Position numbers and translations under genes: made by a program. A DNA stretch of 46,473 nt from Streptomyces sp. JJ36. Lineage in GTDB: Bacteria; Actinomycetota; Actinomycetes; Streptomycetales; Streptomycetaceae. Numbering within the stretch: the stretch's first letter is position 1; every line of letters begins with the position of its first letter. Positions 1 through 9,055 of the stretch are shown piece after piece. The stretch covers positions 1 to 46,473 of the forward strand of contig NZ_JACYHE010000046.1 of assembly GCF_021696945.1 (NCBI RefSeq). Reading direction: 5' to 3'. The notes below the pieces were generated by a model. That model ran no database searches and was not told the origin of the DNA. It worked only from the letters and a program-made list of their open reading frames with translations.

Positions 1-789
1 GACGGCACGGCGGCAGCGGGTGCCACGGCCACCGCGAGCCCGCCGGGCGCGGGCACGCCCCCGCGCCCGGGTTCCCGGCTGGAGGCGCGGCGGGCGGCGC
101 GGGCGGCGAAGGACGGCCCGGCGGTGCTGCTGAGCCGGTTCATCGGTGAGGTCTTCATCACCTGCGGGGTGGTGATGCTGCTCTTCGTGGCCTACCAGCT
201 CTGGTGGACCAACGTGCTGGCGGACCGGGCGGCGGGGAACGCCGCGCACGATCTGACGGAGAAGTGGAAGGAGAACCCGGAGCGGAAGCCGGGGAGGTTC
301 TCCGCCGGCCAGGGCTTCGCCCTGATGTACATACCCAAGCTGGACGTCCGGGTGCCGGTGGCGGAGGGCATCGACAAGGAGTCCGTGCTGGACCGGGGGA
401 TGGTCGGGCACTACGACGAGAAGTCGGGCCTTCCCACGGCGATGCCCTGGGACGAGAAGGGCAACTTCGCGGTGGCGGGCCACCGCAACACGCACGGCGA
501 ACCGTTCCGCTACATCAACAAGCTGGTCGCGGGCGACGAGATCGTGGTGGAGACGGCGGACACCTACTACGTCTACGAGATGCACAGCAGGCTGCCCTCC
601 ACCTCGCCCTCGAACGTGAGCGTGGTCGAGCCGGTCCCGCCGCAGTCCGGCTTCGAGAAGCCCGGACGGTACGTCACCTTGACGACGTGTACGCCCGAAT
701 TCACCTCCAAGTACCGTCTGATCGTCTGGGGCAAAATGGTCGAGGAGCGTCCGCGGAGCAAGGGCAAGCCGGACGCCCTGGTCGAGTAG
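1..789 (+). CDS. srtE: Class E sortase, 5'-truncated by window edge
   Basis: This is a membrane-anchored transpeptidase that attaches LAXTG-type surface proteins to the cell wall. The frame is open from base 1 to the TAG at 787-789, so the start lies before the window. A GTG at 124 would cut off a Pro/Ala/Gly-rich cytoplasmic tail that is plainly in frame, so it is probably not the start. One membrane helix follows (bases about 140-215). The catalytic set is visible: the His of AGHRNTHG, the Cys of TLTTCTP (codon 688-690) and the Arg of SKYRLIVWG. The next gene is a second sortase of the same class. In S. coelicolor two class E sortases (SrtE1, SrtE2) also lie next to pknB, from memory, so this is probably the SrtE1-position copy. 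Class E is clear; substrate choice is inference. Confidence 0.9.
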   Translation, partial: DGTAAAGATATASPPGAGTPPRPGSRLEARRAARAAKDGPAVLLSRFIGEVFITCGVVMLLFVAYQLWWTNVLADRAAGNAAHDLTEKWKENPERKPGRFSAGQGFALMYIPKLDVRVPVAEGIDKESVLDRGMVGHYDEKSGLPTAMPWDEKGNFAVAGHRNTHGEPFRYINKLVAGDEIVVETADTYYVYEMHSRLPSTSPSNVSVVEPVPPQSGFEKPGRYVTLTTCTPEFTSKYRLIVWGKMVEERPRSKGKPDALVE

Positions 790-814
790 CGGAAGCGGGA
801 ACAGGCGGTCGAGG

Positions 815-1651
815 GTGGCAGAGCAAGCGCAGGAGGCCGGGGCGGACCGGTCCACGGAGGACCCGTACCTCGCGGAGGCTGCGGAGACTGCGGAGGCCGC
901 CGGCGACCGCGACGGTCCGCCCGCGCGCCGGGCCCGCCCGGTCCGTACCCGCGCCGGGCGGGGCCGTGGCCGGATAGCCGCCACGGTCAGCGTCTTCGGG
1001 GAACTGCTCATCACGGCGGGCGTCGTGCTGGCGCTGTTCGTGGTCTACTCGCTCTGGTGGACGAACGTGATAGCGAACCGGGCGGCGGAGCGGCAGAGCG
1101 ACGAGGTCCGCGACACCTGGGCGGCCGACCGCACGGAGCCGGGCGAGCGCGGCCCGGGTGAGCGGAACCTGAGGAACGGCATCGGCTTCCTGCACGTGCC
1201 GGCGATGACGGACGACGACATCCTGGTGACCAAGGGCACCGACACCGACCACCTCAACAAGGGCGTGGCGGGCTACTACACGAAGCCGGTGAAGTCGGCG
1301 CTGCCGTGGGACCGGTCCGGGAACTTCTCGCTGGCCGCGCACCGGGACGGGCACGGCGCCAAGTTCCACGACATCCACAAGATCGAGGAAGGCGACCCGA
1401 TCGTCTTCGAGACCGAGCACACCTGGTACGTGTACACGGTCTACGCGATCCTGCCGGAGACCTCGAAGTACAACGTGGACGTGCTGGACGCCGTGCCGGA
1501 GGAGTCGGGGAAGACGGAGCGCGGCCGCTACATCACGCTCACGACGTGCACGCCCGTGTACACCTCCAAGCACCGCTACATCGTGTGGGGCGAGCTGGAA
1601 CGTACCGAGCGGGTGGACGGCGACCGCACCCCGCCGGAGGAGCTGCGCTGA
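815..1651 (+). CDS. srtE: Class E sortase, second copy
   Basis: This is a second sortase of 278 aa, starting at GTG 25 bp after the first. It has an Arg- and acid-rich N-terminal cytoplasmic tail (about residues 1-50), one membrane helix (about 52-80, ending LWWTNVIANRA) and a sortase domain with His in AAHRDGHG, Cys in TLTTCTP and Arg in SKHRYIVWG. The close spacing and shared LWWTN and TLTTCTP blocks indicate tandem duplication with the upstream copy. The region joining the domain to the catalytic His differs, so the two may prefer different substrates or partners. Shine-Dalgarno support for the GTG is weak, but no better upstream start was found. It ends convergently with pknB across a hairpin. 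Position matches SrtE2 of S. coelicolor from memory. Confidence 0.9.
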   Translation: MAEQAQEAGADRSTEDPYLAEAAETAEAAGDRDGPPARRARPVRTRAGRGRGRIAATVSVFGELLITAGVVLALFVVYSLWWTNVIANRAAERQSDEVRDTWAADRTEPGERGPGERNLRNGIGFLHVPAMTDDDILVTKGTDTDHLNKGVAGYYTKPVKSALPWDRSGNFSLAAHRDGHGAKFHDIHKIEEGDPIVFETEHTWYVYTVYAILPETSKYNVDVLDAVPEESGKTERGRYITLTTCTPVYTSKHRYIVWGELERTERVDGDRTPPEELR

Positions 1652-1772
1652 CGCGCAGCCCGGCAGGCGACGGGGCGCACGGCGCTCCACGCCACGGAGC
1701 GCACGGCACACCAGGCCACGGAGAGCCGGCGCTCCACGCGGCGCAGCACCCGGCCGCTGCGCGAGGCACCGG

Positions 1773-1819
1773 GCACGACGGAGGGGCGGCCGCCCCGGGC
1801 GCCCGCCCCTCCGTCGTGC
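1773..1819. terminator. Inverted repeat between convergent sortase and pknB
   Basis: A perfect 17-bp stem (1773-1789 pairs with 1803-1819) with a 13-nt loop sits between the ends of the sortase (+) and pknB (-). It has no T-tract, as usual in Streptomyces, and is placed to stop transcription from both sides. Confidence 0.7.
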
Positions 1820-1856
1820 TCACCGCCGTCCGGCCCGCGGCCGCCCGGCGGTCCGC

Positions 1857-3875
1857 TCAGTCACGCCCGCGGAGGCCGCCGAAGAACCCGCCGTCGTCGC
1901 CTCCGCCGCCGGCGTCACCGCCGCCGTCACCGCCGGTGGGCGGGCCCGGGCGGGCGACGATGGTGACGGTGTCGCCCTTCTTCCCCTGGGTGCCCGCGGG
2001 CGGGTTGGTGGCGATCACGGTGGCGTTGTTCTCGTCCGGCGCGTTCTGCACCTGGACGGTGAAGCCGGCTTGCTGCAGGGTCTTCCGGGCGTCCTTCACG
2101 AGCTGGTTGGTGACGTCCGGCACGGTGGCCGGCTGGGCTGCGGGCGCCTTGGCCACGGTCAGGGTGACCTGGCTGCCGTCGGCCGCCTGCGCGTTGGGCG
2201 CCGGGCTCTGCTCCAGCACCGTGCCGGGAGCGGTGTCCTGGCTCTCCTTGTCGATCCGGGCGACGGTGAACTCCAGAGCCTTGAGCTGCGCCTCGGCCTC
2301 CGTGAAGGACTTGCCGACGACGTTCGGCACCGTGCTGGTGCTCTGGGTCGCCACCGTCAGGGTGATCGTGGAGCCGCGCTTGACCTGCTCGCCGCCGGCC
2401 GGGTCCTGCTCCAGCACGGTGTCGGGCTCCGCCTCGGAGGTCTCCTCGTCGACGCGCTTGACCTCGAACCCGGCGTCCTCCAGCTCGTCCTGTGCGTCGT
2501 CGAAGGTGTCGCCCTCGACGTCGGGGACGTCCAGTGGTGCGGTGCCCTTGGAGATCAGGGCGGAGACCTCCTGGCCCTCCTCGATCTCCTCGCCGGCCGG
2601 CGGGTTCGTCTCGCAGATGGTGCCCTTGTCCTGCTTGCAGTACTTCTTCTCGCCCTTGACCAGGGTGAAGCCGCGGTCCTCGGCCTGCTGGGCGGCGTCC
2701 TGGTAGCTCATGCCGGCGTAGTCCGGCAGGTCGAAGCGGCCGTCGTCCTTGTCCCCGAAGATCGCCTGGCCGATGAAGATCGCGCCGATGAGGACCAGCA
2801 CCAGGGCGACGACGAGCAGCACCGTGGAGGTGTTGCTCTTCTTGGGTGGGCGGCGGCGCCCGCCGCGCCCGTCGTCGTCGTAGTAGCCGCCGTCGTCCTC
2901 CCGCATCGGCGGGAGCATGGAGGTGCGGGCGTCCTGGGCGCGGAGCGCGGTGGTGGGCTGGTCGTCGGCGTGGCCGGCGTAGCCGCTGCCGCCGGCGTAG
3001 CCGACGGAGCCCATGGCGGCGGTGGCGGCGACGGGCTGCCCGTCGAGGCTGGCCTCGATGTCGGCGCGCATCTCGTCCGCGGTCTGGTACCGGTAGTCCG
3101 GGTCCTTGACCAGGGCCTTCATCACGATGGCGTCCTGGGCCGGGGTGATCTCCGGGTCGAAGACGCTGGGTGGCTGCGCCTCCTCGCGTACGTGCTGGTA
3201 GGCGACGGCCACCGGGGAGTCGCCGACGAACGGCGGGCGGACGGTCAGCAGCTCGTAGAGCAGGCAGCCGGTGGAGTAGAGGTCGGAGCGGGAGTCGACC
3301 TGCTCGCCCTTGGCCTGCTCGGGGGAGAGGTACTGAGCGGTGCCGATGACGGCCGCGGTCTGCGTCATGGTCATGCCGGAGTCGCCCATGGCGCGGGCGA
3401 TGCCGAAGTCCATGACCTTGACCTGGCCGTTCCGGGTGAGCATGACGTTGGCGGGCTTGATGTCCCGGTGCACGATGCCGTTGCGGTGTGAGTACTCCAG
3501 GGCCTGGAGGATCCCGATGCACATCTCCATGGCCCGCTCGGGCAGCAGCTTGCGCCCGGAGTGCAGCAGCTCACGGAGGGTGGAGCCGTCGACGTACTCC
3601 ATCACGATGTAGGGGATGGAGACCCCGTCGACGTAGTCCTCGCCGGTGTCGTAGACCGCGACGATGGCGGGATGGTTGAGCGAGGCGGCCGACTGGGCCT
3701 CACGGCGGAAGCGGGCCTGGAACGTCGGGTCGCGGGCGAGGTCGACGCGCAGCGTCTTCACCGCGACCGTGCGGCCCAGCCGGGTGTCGTGCGCGATGTG
3801 GACCTCGGCCATGCCTCCGCGGCCGAGCACCGTGCCCAGCTCGTACCGGCCGCCGAGGCGACGCGGCTCTTCCAT
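1857..3875 (-). CDS. pknB: PASTA-domain Ser/Thr protein kinase PknB
   Basis: This transmembrane kinase senses peptidoglycan fragments through external PASTA repeats and phosphorylates cell-wall and division proteins. The 672-aa protein has a kinase domain (about 11-275) with the Gly loop GRGGMAEVH, Lys40, HRDIKPAN (136-143), DFG (156-158) and SPEQA. A basic juxtamembrane linker, one membrane helix (about 351-373) and four PASTA repeats follow (about 381-645), then a Gly/Asp-rich tail. I chose the ATG at 3875 (MEEPRRLGGR) because GGAG lies just upstream; a start 29 codons earlier is open but adds no domain. A 134-bp gap containing a 6-bp-stem hairpin (3975-3992) separates it from pbpA, so it may have its own promoter. 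It is the last gene of the FHA-PP2C-FtsW-PbpA cluster, the usual actinobacterial order. Confidence 0.96.
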   Translation of the reverse strand: MEEPRRLGGRYELGTVLGRGGMAEVHIAHDTRLGRTVAVKTLRVDLARDPTFQARFRREAQSAASLNHPAIVAVYDTGEDYVDGVSIPYIVMEYVDGSTLRELLHSGRKLLPERAMEMCIGILQALEYSHRNGIVHRDIKPANVMLTRNGQVKVMDFGIARAMGDSGMTMTQTAAVIGTAQYLSPEQAKGEQVDSRSDLYSTGCLLYELLTVRPPFVGDSPVAVAYQHVREEAQPPSVFDPEITPAQDAIVMKALVKDPDYRYQTADEMRADIEASLDGQPVAATAAMGSVGYAGGSGYAGHADDQPTTALRAQDARTSMLPPMREDDGGYYDDDGRGGRRRPPKKSNTSTVLLVVALVLVLIGAIFIGQAIFGDKDDGRFDLPDYAGMSYQDAAQQAEDRGFTLVKGEKKYCKQDKGTICETNPPAGEEIEEGQEVSALISKGTAPLDVPDVEGDTFDDAQDELEDAGFEVKRVDEETSEAEPDTVLEQDPAGGEQVKRGSTITLTVATQSTSTVPNVVGKSFTEAEAQLKALEFTVARIDKESQDTAPGTVLEQSPAPNAQAADGSQVTLTVAKAPAAQPATVPDVTNQLVKDARKTLQQAGFTVQVQNAPDENNATVIATNPPAGTQGKKGDTVTIVARPGPPTGGDGGGDAGGGGDDGGFFGGLRGRD

Positions 3876-4009
3876 AGTCTCCAGCCCTCTCCGTTCGTCC
3901 GGTGCCGCGCCTGGCGTGCGGGCGCCGACGGTGTGGTGCTCGGGATACCGTACCCGCCCCACCGGACGGGCCCGGCGTGACCGGGCTCACGCGGTGGTGT
4001 GCCGGGTTT

Positions 4010-5479
4010 TCACTGCTTTCCTTCAAGTACGGTCTGCATGACGGCCTTTGCCACGGGTGCGGCCTGTGCGCTGCCCGCGATCTCGTCCCGGGCTGCGTCG
4101 GAACTCTCAATCACGACGGCCACGGCGACCGGCGAGGAGCCGTCCTCGGCCTTGGCGTATGAGATGAACCACGCGTACGGCTTCTCGCTGTTGTTCTCAC
4201 CGTGCTGGGCGGTACCGGTCTTGCCGCCCACGGTGACGCCGGGAAGCTGGGCCGTGGTTCCGGTGCCCTCCTCGACCACGGTCTCCATGGCTTCCTGGAG
4301 CTGCTGGGCGGTCTCCGAGGACATCGGCTCGCTGTACTGCTCGGGCCTGGTCCGCTCGACGACGTTGAGGTTGGGCGCGACGAGCTTGTCCACCATGTAC
4401 GGCTTCATCAGCGTGCCGTCGTTGGCGACGGAGGCGGCGACCATGGCCATCTGGAGCGGGGTGGCGCGGTTGCTGGCCTGGCCGATGCCGGCCATGGCGT
4501 TCTGCGGGCGGTTGTCCTCGGGGTAGACGCTCTCCGCAGCCCGGACCGGGATGTCCAGTTCGTCCTCGTTGTACCCGAACTGCTCGGCGAACTCCTTCAT
4601 CTTCTCGTTGCCGAGCTCGTTGCTCATCTTGGCGAAGACGGTGTTGCAGGACCACTGGAGGGCGACCCGGACGGAGGCGTCCTCGCAGGGGTGGTTCCCG
4701 TCGTTGCCGAGGTCGACGGTGGAGTCCGGCAGCGGGTACGGGTCCGGGGTGTCCGTCTTGCCGTCCAGCGTGTACTCGCCGCTCTCCAGGCCGGCCGCCG
4801 CGGTGACCACCTTGAAGGTGGAGCCGGGCGGGTAGGTCTGGCGCAGCGCCCGGTTCAGCATCGGCTCGTCCGGGTTGTTCTCCTTCTGGAGGGACTTCCA
4901 GGCCTCCTGGTCCTCGTCCGACATCCCGGCGAAGCGGGACGGGTCGTAGGAGGGCTTGCTCACCATCGCGAGGACGGCCCCGGTCTGCGGGTCGAGGGCG
5001 ACCGCCGCGCCCTTCTTGTCGCCCATCGCGTCGTAGGCGGCCTGCTGCACCTTGGAGTTGATCGTGGTCACCACGTTGCCGCCGCGCTGCGGCTTGCCGG
5101 TGAGCATGTCGATGGTGCGGTTGAAGAACAGCCGGTCGTCGTCGCCGGTGAGGATGCCGTCGTAGAGGGCCTCCAGCTTGGAGGTGCCGAAGATCTGCGC
5201 GGCGAAGCCGGTGACGGGCGAGTACAGCTCACCGTTCTTGTAGGTGCGCTTGTACTGGAAGTCGCTGCTCTCGGTCTTCTTCGAGCCGGTCATGGGCTTG
5301 CCGTCGGCGGTGAGGATGTTGCCGCGCGGCTGGCTGTAGCGCTCGATGAGCACCCGGCGGTTGTGCTTGTCGTTCTGGAGTTCGTCGGCGCGGACGAACT
5401 GGATCCAGTTGTCCCGGATCATCAGGGCCATGATGAGCAGCCCGCAGAAGACGGCGATGCGGCGCAGGGGTTTGTTCAC
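4010..5479 (-). CDS. pbpA: Class B penicillin-binding protein PbpA
   Basis: This is a peptidoglycan transpeptidase that works with the FtsW/RodA-type polymerase encoded immediately upstream. The 489-aa protein has an N-terminal membrane anchor (about 6-22), a dimerisation region and a transpeptidase domain with all three penicillin-binding motifs: STFK (Ser220), SCN (277-279) and KTG (420-422). The GTG start at 5479 overlaps the ftsW TGA by 4 bp (GTGA), so the two are translationally coupled. In actinobacteria this pair supports septation and sporulation rather than being the essential FtsI. The C-terminus is short, with no PASTA domain, as expected for the PbpA family. Confidence 0.96.
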   Translation of the reverse strand: MNKPLRRIAVFCGLLIMALMIRDNWIQFVRADELQNDKHNRRVLIERYSQPRGNILTADGKPMTGSKKTESSDFQYKRTYKNGELYSPVTGFAAQIFGTSKLEALYDGILTGDDDRLFFNRTIDMLTGKPQRGGNVVTTINSKVQQAAYDAMGDKKGAAVALDPQTGAVLAMVSKPSYDPSRFAGMSDEDQEAWKSLQKENNPDEPMLNRALRQTYPPGSTFKVVTAAAGLESGEYTLDGKTDTPDPYPLPDSTVDLGNDGNHPCEDASVRVALQWSCNTVFAKMSNELGNEKMKEFAEQFGYNEDELDIPVRAAESVYPEDNRPQNAMAGIGQASNRATPLQMAMVAASVANDGTLMKPYMVDKLVAPNLNVVERTRPEQYSEPMSSETAQQLQEAMETVVEEGTGTTAQLPGVTVGGKTGTAQHGENNSEKPYAWFISYAKAEDGSSPVAVAVVIESSDAARDEIAGSAQAAPVAKAVMQTVLEGKQ

Positions 5480-6873
5480 GGTCGGACCACCTGGGTCATC
5501 TCGGCGTCGGGTGACGGGGCCGGGGACGGTGCGGGCCTTCTGGCCGCGTCGCTGATCTTGAGCAGCACGGCCACCAGCGCCCAGTTGGCGATCACGGAGG
5601 AGCCGCCCTGGGCGAGGAACGGCATCGTCATGCCGGTGAGCGGGATGAGGCCCATCACACCGCCGGCCACCACGAAGACCTGGATGCCGAAGGCGGCGGA
5701 GAGCCCGACCGCGAGCAGCTTGCCGAACGGGTCGCGGGCGGCCAGCGAGGTGCGGATGCCGCGTTCCACCAGCAGGCCGTAGAGCAGCAGGATCGCCATC
5801 ACACCGGTGAGGCCCAGCTCCTCGCCGACGGTGGCGAAGATGTAGTCGGACTTGGCGGCGAAGCCGATGAGCCGGGAGTAGCCCTGGCCGAGTCCGGAGC
5901 CGAGCACGCCGCCGGAGCCGAAGGCCCACATGGCCTGGGCGGGCTGGTTGGCGTTGCCGGTCTCGCGGACGGTGTGGAAGGGGTCGAGCCAGTCCTCCAC
6001 GCGCTGCTGGACGTGCGGCTCGAAGCTGGCCACGGCGACGGCGCCGACGACGGCCAGGGTGAGGCCGAAGACGATCCAGCTCGTGCGCTCGGTGGCGACG
6101 TAGAGCATCACCACGAAGAGGCCGAAGAAGAGCAGCGAGGTGCCCAGGTCGGTCTCGAAGACCAGGATCAGGATGGACAGGCCCCAGATCACCAGGATCG
6201 GGCCGAGGTCCCGCCCGCGCGGCAGGTACAGGCCCATGAAGCGGCGGCTGGCCAGGGCCAGCGCGTCCCGCTTGACCATCAGGTAGCCGGCGAAGAAGAC
6301 CGCGATGATGATCTTCGCGAACTCGCCGGGCTGCACGGACATGCCGCCGATGGTGATCCAGATCTTGGCGCCGTTGACCGCGGGGAAGAACATCGGCAGG
6401 ACCAGCAGCACCAGTGCCACGGCCATGGAGATGTAGGTGTAGCGCTGCAGGATGCGGTGGTCCTTGAGCAGGACCAGCACCGCGACGAACAGCGCGATGC
6501 CCAGCGTGGACCACATGAGCTGGGACGGCGCGCTGGCGGAGCCGAGGGTGGGCTCCAGGTCCAGCCGGTAGATGAGCACCAGGCCGAGCCCGTTGAGGAG
6601 GGTGGCGACGGGCAGCATCAGCGGGTCGGCGTACGGCGCCCAGCGGCGTACGGCGAGATGCCCGACGCCGGCGAGCAGGCCGAGCCCGAGGCCGTAGCCC
6701 AGCATCCCGGCGGGCAGCTCGCCCTCCTTGGCCAGGCCGACGTTGGCGTAGGCGAAGACGGGCACCAGCACGGCGAAGACGAGCATCGCCAGTTCGGTGT
6801 TGCGCCGGCTGGGCAGGCCGCCGGAGGAGACCGTGGTGTTGCTGCCCGTGTTGAGGTGGAGATTACTGCTCAT
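5476..6873 (-). CDS. ftsW: FtsW/RodA/SpoVE-family glycan polymerase
   Basis: This is a polytopic SEDS-family peptidoglycan glycosyltransferase that polymerises lipid II in partnership with a class B PBP. The 465-aa protein is hydrophobic almost throughout, with about ten or more membrane helices. The C-terminal block with MPFLAQGGSS is the family signature region. The ATG at 6873 lies 15 bp after the PP2C stop codon, and the stop overlaps pbpA, so it sits inside a tight operon. It is the FtsW-like copy paired with PbpA beside pknB; the divisome FtsW normally sits in the dcw cluster, so this one may be RodA-like or sporulation-related. Confidence 0.95.
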   Translation of the reverse strand: MSSNLHLNTGSNTTVSSGGLPSRRNTELAMLVFAVLVPVFAYANVGLAKEGELPAGMLGYGLGLGLLAGVGHLAVRRWAPYADPLMLPVATLLNGLGLVLIYRLDLEPTLGSASAPSQLMWSTLGIALFVAVLVLLKDHRILQRYTYISMAVALVLLVLPMFFPAVNGAKIWITIGGMSVQPGEFAKIIIAVFFAGYLMVKRDALALASRRFMGLYLPRGRDLGPILVIWGLSILILVFETDLGTSLLFFGLFVVMLYVATERTSWIVFGLTLAVVGAVAVASFEPHVQQRVEDWLDPFHTVRETGNANQPAQAMWAFGSGGVLGSGLGQGYSRLIGFAAKSDYIFATVGEELGLTGVMAILLLYGLLVERGIRTSLAARDPFGKLLAVGLSAAFGIQVFVVAGGVMGLIPLTGMTMPFLAQGGSSVIANWALVAVLLKISDAARRPAPSPAPSPDAEMTQVVRP

Positions 6874-6888
6874 AGGCTGCGCGGCCCC

Positions 6889-8463
6889 CTACGGCGCGGT
6901 GCACTGCTTGGCGAGCTCACGCTGCTTCTCCGAGAGGCTGGGCCCGGGAGAGGGAGCGTCGGGGCTCGGGCTGGTGGTGGGGTCGGCACGCAGGCCGGCC
7001 TGGTCCCCGGCCGCCGCGCCGTCGCCCTCGCGGCCGCTGTCCGGGCCCTGCGACTCCCGCGGGTCCTTCTGGTCCTGCTTCTCGTCCTGCTGCTTCCGGT
7101 CGCGGTCCTGCTCCTGCCGGTTCTGTTCCTGCCGCTCGCGCTCCGCGACCATCCGGCACACCTCCGCCTGGGCGCGGAGTTCGCCGATCTTGTCCTTCGC
7201 CTGGCCGAGGCCGTCGGCGGCGATGGTCTCCTCGACCCGCTGGCGCTGGAGGAGCGGGAGGTACTCGAGTTCGATCTCGGGGTGGTCCTGGTGCACGCTG
7301 CTGAGGCTGATGCCGGCCAGTTCCTGGCTGATGCCCTGGTAGAGCGCGACATGGTCGCCGTTGACGCCCACGTAGTACTGCTTCTGGGTCCACGACCAGC
7401 CCGCGTAGAGGCCGCCGCCGACGACGGCCAGGGCGACGACGAGGAGCAGCGTCGTCCGGAGCCATCTGCCCTTCTTGCGGGGCTTGACGAAGTCCTGGTC
7501 GGTGTAGGGCCCGAAGGCGCCCGCGGCGGGCGGTGCGCCGGGGCCGCTGCCGCTGCCGGGCGGGCCGAAGCCGCCGGCGGGGGGCTCCTCGCCCTGCTGC
7601 TGCGGGGGCACCTGGCGGCCGAGCTCGGCCGCGCGGGCCGCGGGGGTCCGGGCGTCGCCGCCGAGCGGCTGCTGGTTCTCGGCGACCGCGCCGACGATCA
7701 CCGGGGTGTCGTTGAGCTGCGCGGCGTGGGCGTCGCCGGCGTCGACGTCCAGCACGTCGGCGACGATGCAGGTGATGTTGTCGGGGCCGCCGCCGCGCAG
7801 GGCGAGCTGGATCAGCTCCTCGACCGTCTCGTGCGGGCCCTGGTAGGTGCCGAGGGTGTCCTCCAGGGTCTGGTGGGAGACCACTCCGGAGAGCCCGTCG
7901 GAGCAGACCAGGTAGCGGTCGCCGGCGCGCACCTCGCGGATGGAGAGGTCCGGCTCGACGTGGTCGGAGCTGCCCAGGGCCCGCATCAGCAGCGAGCGCT
8001 GCGGGTGGGTGGTGGCCTCCTCCTCGGTGATCCGGCCCTCGTCGACGAGCTTCTGCACCCAGGTGTGGTCCTGGGTGATCTGGGTGAGCTGCCCGTCCCG
8101 GAGCAGGTAGGCGCGGGAGTCGCCGACGTGCACCAGGCCGAGCCGCTGGCCCGTCCACAGCAGGGCGGTGAGGGTGGTGCCCATGCCCTCCAGCTGGGGA
8201 TCCTCCTCGACCATGCCGCGGAGCTGGTCGTTCGCCCGCTGCACGGCGCCGCCGAGCTCGGTGAGGATGTCGGAGCCGGGGATGTCCTCGTCGAGCTCGA
8301 CGATGGTGGAGATCACCTCCGAGCTGGCGACCTCGCCGGCGGCCTGGCCGCCCATGCCGTCGGCGACCGCCAGCAGCCGGGGCCCGGCATAGCCGGAGTC
8401 CTCGTTGTGCTCGCGGATCATGCCGTCGTGCGATCCGGCGGCGAAACGCAGTGCCAGGCTCAT
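6889..8463 (-). CDS. pstP: PP2C Ser/Thr protein phosphatase (PstP type)
   Basis: This is a metal-dependent phosphatase that reverses PknB-type phosphorylation. The 524-aa protein has the PP2C core at about 1-237, with motifs EHNEDS, VADGMGGQ (Asp35), VHVGDSRAYLL, LVCSDGLSG and GGGPDNIT holding the metal-binding aspartates. A Pro/Gly/Gln-rich linker (about 262-325), one membrane helix (335-357) and an external domain of about 165 residues follow, ending in a charged Gln/Glu/Arg-rich and Pro/Ser-rich tail. I chose the ATG at 8463 (MSLALRFAAG) because GAGG lies 7 nt upstream and it begins directly at the fold; an earlier in-frame ATG at 8508 adds 15 unconserved residues. Confidence 0.95.
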   Translation of the reverse strand: MSLALRFAAGSHDGMIREHNEDSGYAGPRLLAVADGMGGQAAGEVASSEVISTIVELDEDIPGSDILTELGGAVQRANDQLRGMVEEDPQLEGMGTTLTALLWTGQRLGLVHVGDSRAYLLRDGQLTQITQDHTWVQKLVDEGRITEEEATTHPQRSLLMRALGSSDHVEPDLSIREVRAGDRYLVCSDGLSGVVSHQTLEDTLGTYQGPHETVEELIQLALRGGGPDNITCIVADVLDVDAGDAHAAQLNDTPVIVGAVAENQQPLGGDARTPAARAAELGRQVPPQQQGEEPPAGGFGPPGSGSGPGAPPAAGAFGPYTDQDFVKPRKKGRWLRTTLLLVVALAVVGGGLYAGWSWTQKQYYVGVNGDHVALYQGISQELAGISLSSVHQDHPEIELEYLPLLQRQRVEETIAADGLGQAKDKIGELRAQAEVCRMVAERERQEQNRQEQDRDRKQQDEKQDQKDPRESQGPDSGREGDGAAAGDQAGLRADPTTSPSPDAPSPGPSLSEKQRELAKQCTAP

Positions 8464-8535
8464 GCGCACCTCGCCTGTCGGCTCCGGGTACATCCGCACG
8501 GTGCCCACCCTCCGGTCGTCATGTCGTCGGCCTGT

Positions 8536-9045
8536 CTATTTCCGCAGCTCGATGACCGTCTTGCCGATACGGATCGGCGCTCCGGGCGGAATCGGCGTCG
8601 GTGTGGTGAGTCGGGACCGGTCCAGGTACGTGCCGTTGGTGGACCCGAGGTCCTCGACGATCCACTGGCCGTCCCGGTCCGGGTAGATCCTGGCATGCCG
8701 GCTGGAGGCGTAGTCGTCGTCGAGGACGATCGTGGAGTCGTGCGCCCGGCCCAGGGTGATCGTCTGGCCCTGCAGCGCCACGGTGGTGCCGGTGAGGGAG
8801 CCCTCGCTGATCACCAGCTTGGTGGGCGCGCCACGCCCGCCACGGCCGCCGCGGCGGCCGCCCTGCTGCTGGCGCGGCGGTGCCTGTTGCCGCTGCTGCG
8901 GTCGTGCCTCGGTGCGCCGTGCGGCGCGCTGGGTCACGCGGGTGCCGAAGAGGTCGCTGCGGATGACCTGGACGGCCACGATGACGAACAGCCACAGAAC
9001 GGCGAGAAATCCCAACCGCATGACCGTCAGGGTCAGCTCTGACAT
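8536..9045 (-). CDS. fhaB: Membrane-anchored FHA-domain protein FhaB/FipA
   Basis: This phosphothreonine-binding adaptor is expected to recruit phosphorylated partners of PknB or FtsZ/FtsQ-type division proteins at the membrane. The 169-aa protein has one N-terminal membrane helix (about 6-28), an Arg/Gln-rich linker (about 38-70) and a C-terminal FHA domain (about 85-165) with the conserved LGR, SRHA and STNGTYL blocks. It starts 10 bp after fhaA and lies 72 bp before the phosphatase gene, consistent with one operon. The order fhaA-fhaB-pstP is the standard actinobacterial arrangement. Confidence 0.94.
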   Translation of the reverse strand: MSELTLTVMRLGFLAVLWLFVIVAVQVIRSDLFGTRVTQRAARRTEARPQQRQQAPPRQQQGGRRGGRGGRGAPTKLVISEGSLTGTTVALQGQTITLGRAHDSTIVLDDDYASSRHARIYPDRDGQWIVEDLGSTNGTYLDRSRLTTPTPIPPGAPIRIGKTVIELRK

Positions 9046-9055
9046 GGCCCCCGCT

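Noticed and set aside
2070..3491. 473-codon plus-strand frame opposite pknB
   Set aside because: It is a shadow of the kinase gene, composed of Gly/Leu/Val/Asp-rich sequence with no recognisable fold.
3975..3992. 6-bp-stem hairpin between pbpA and pknB as a terminator
   Set aside because: The stem is short and the genes are on the same strand in a conserved order. It could equally be part of a pknB promoter, so it is only mentioned in the pknB entry.
5974..9042. 1022-codon open frame on the plus strand
   Set aside because: It runs antisense through ftsW, the phosphatase and fhaB. Its translation is Gly/Val/Leu/Ala/Asp/His-rich with no domain, typical of the mirror frame in very GC-rich DNA.
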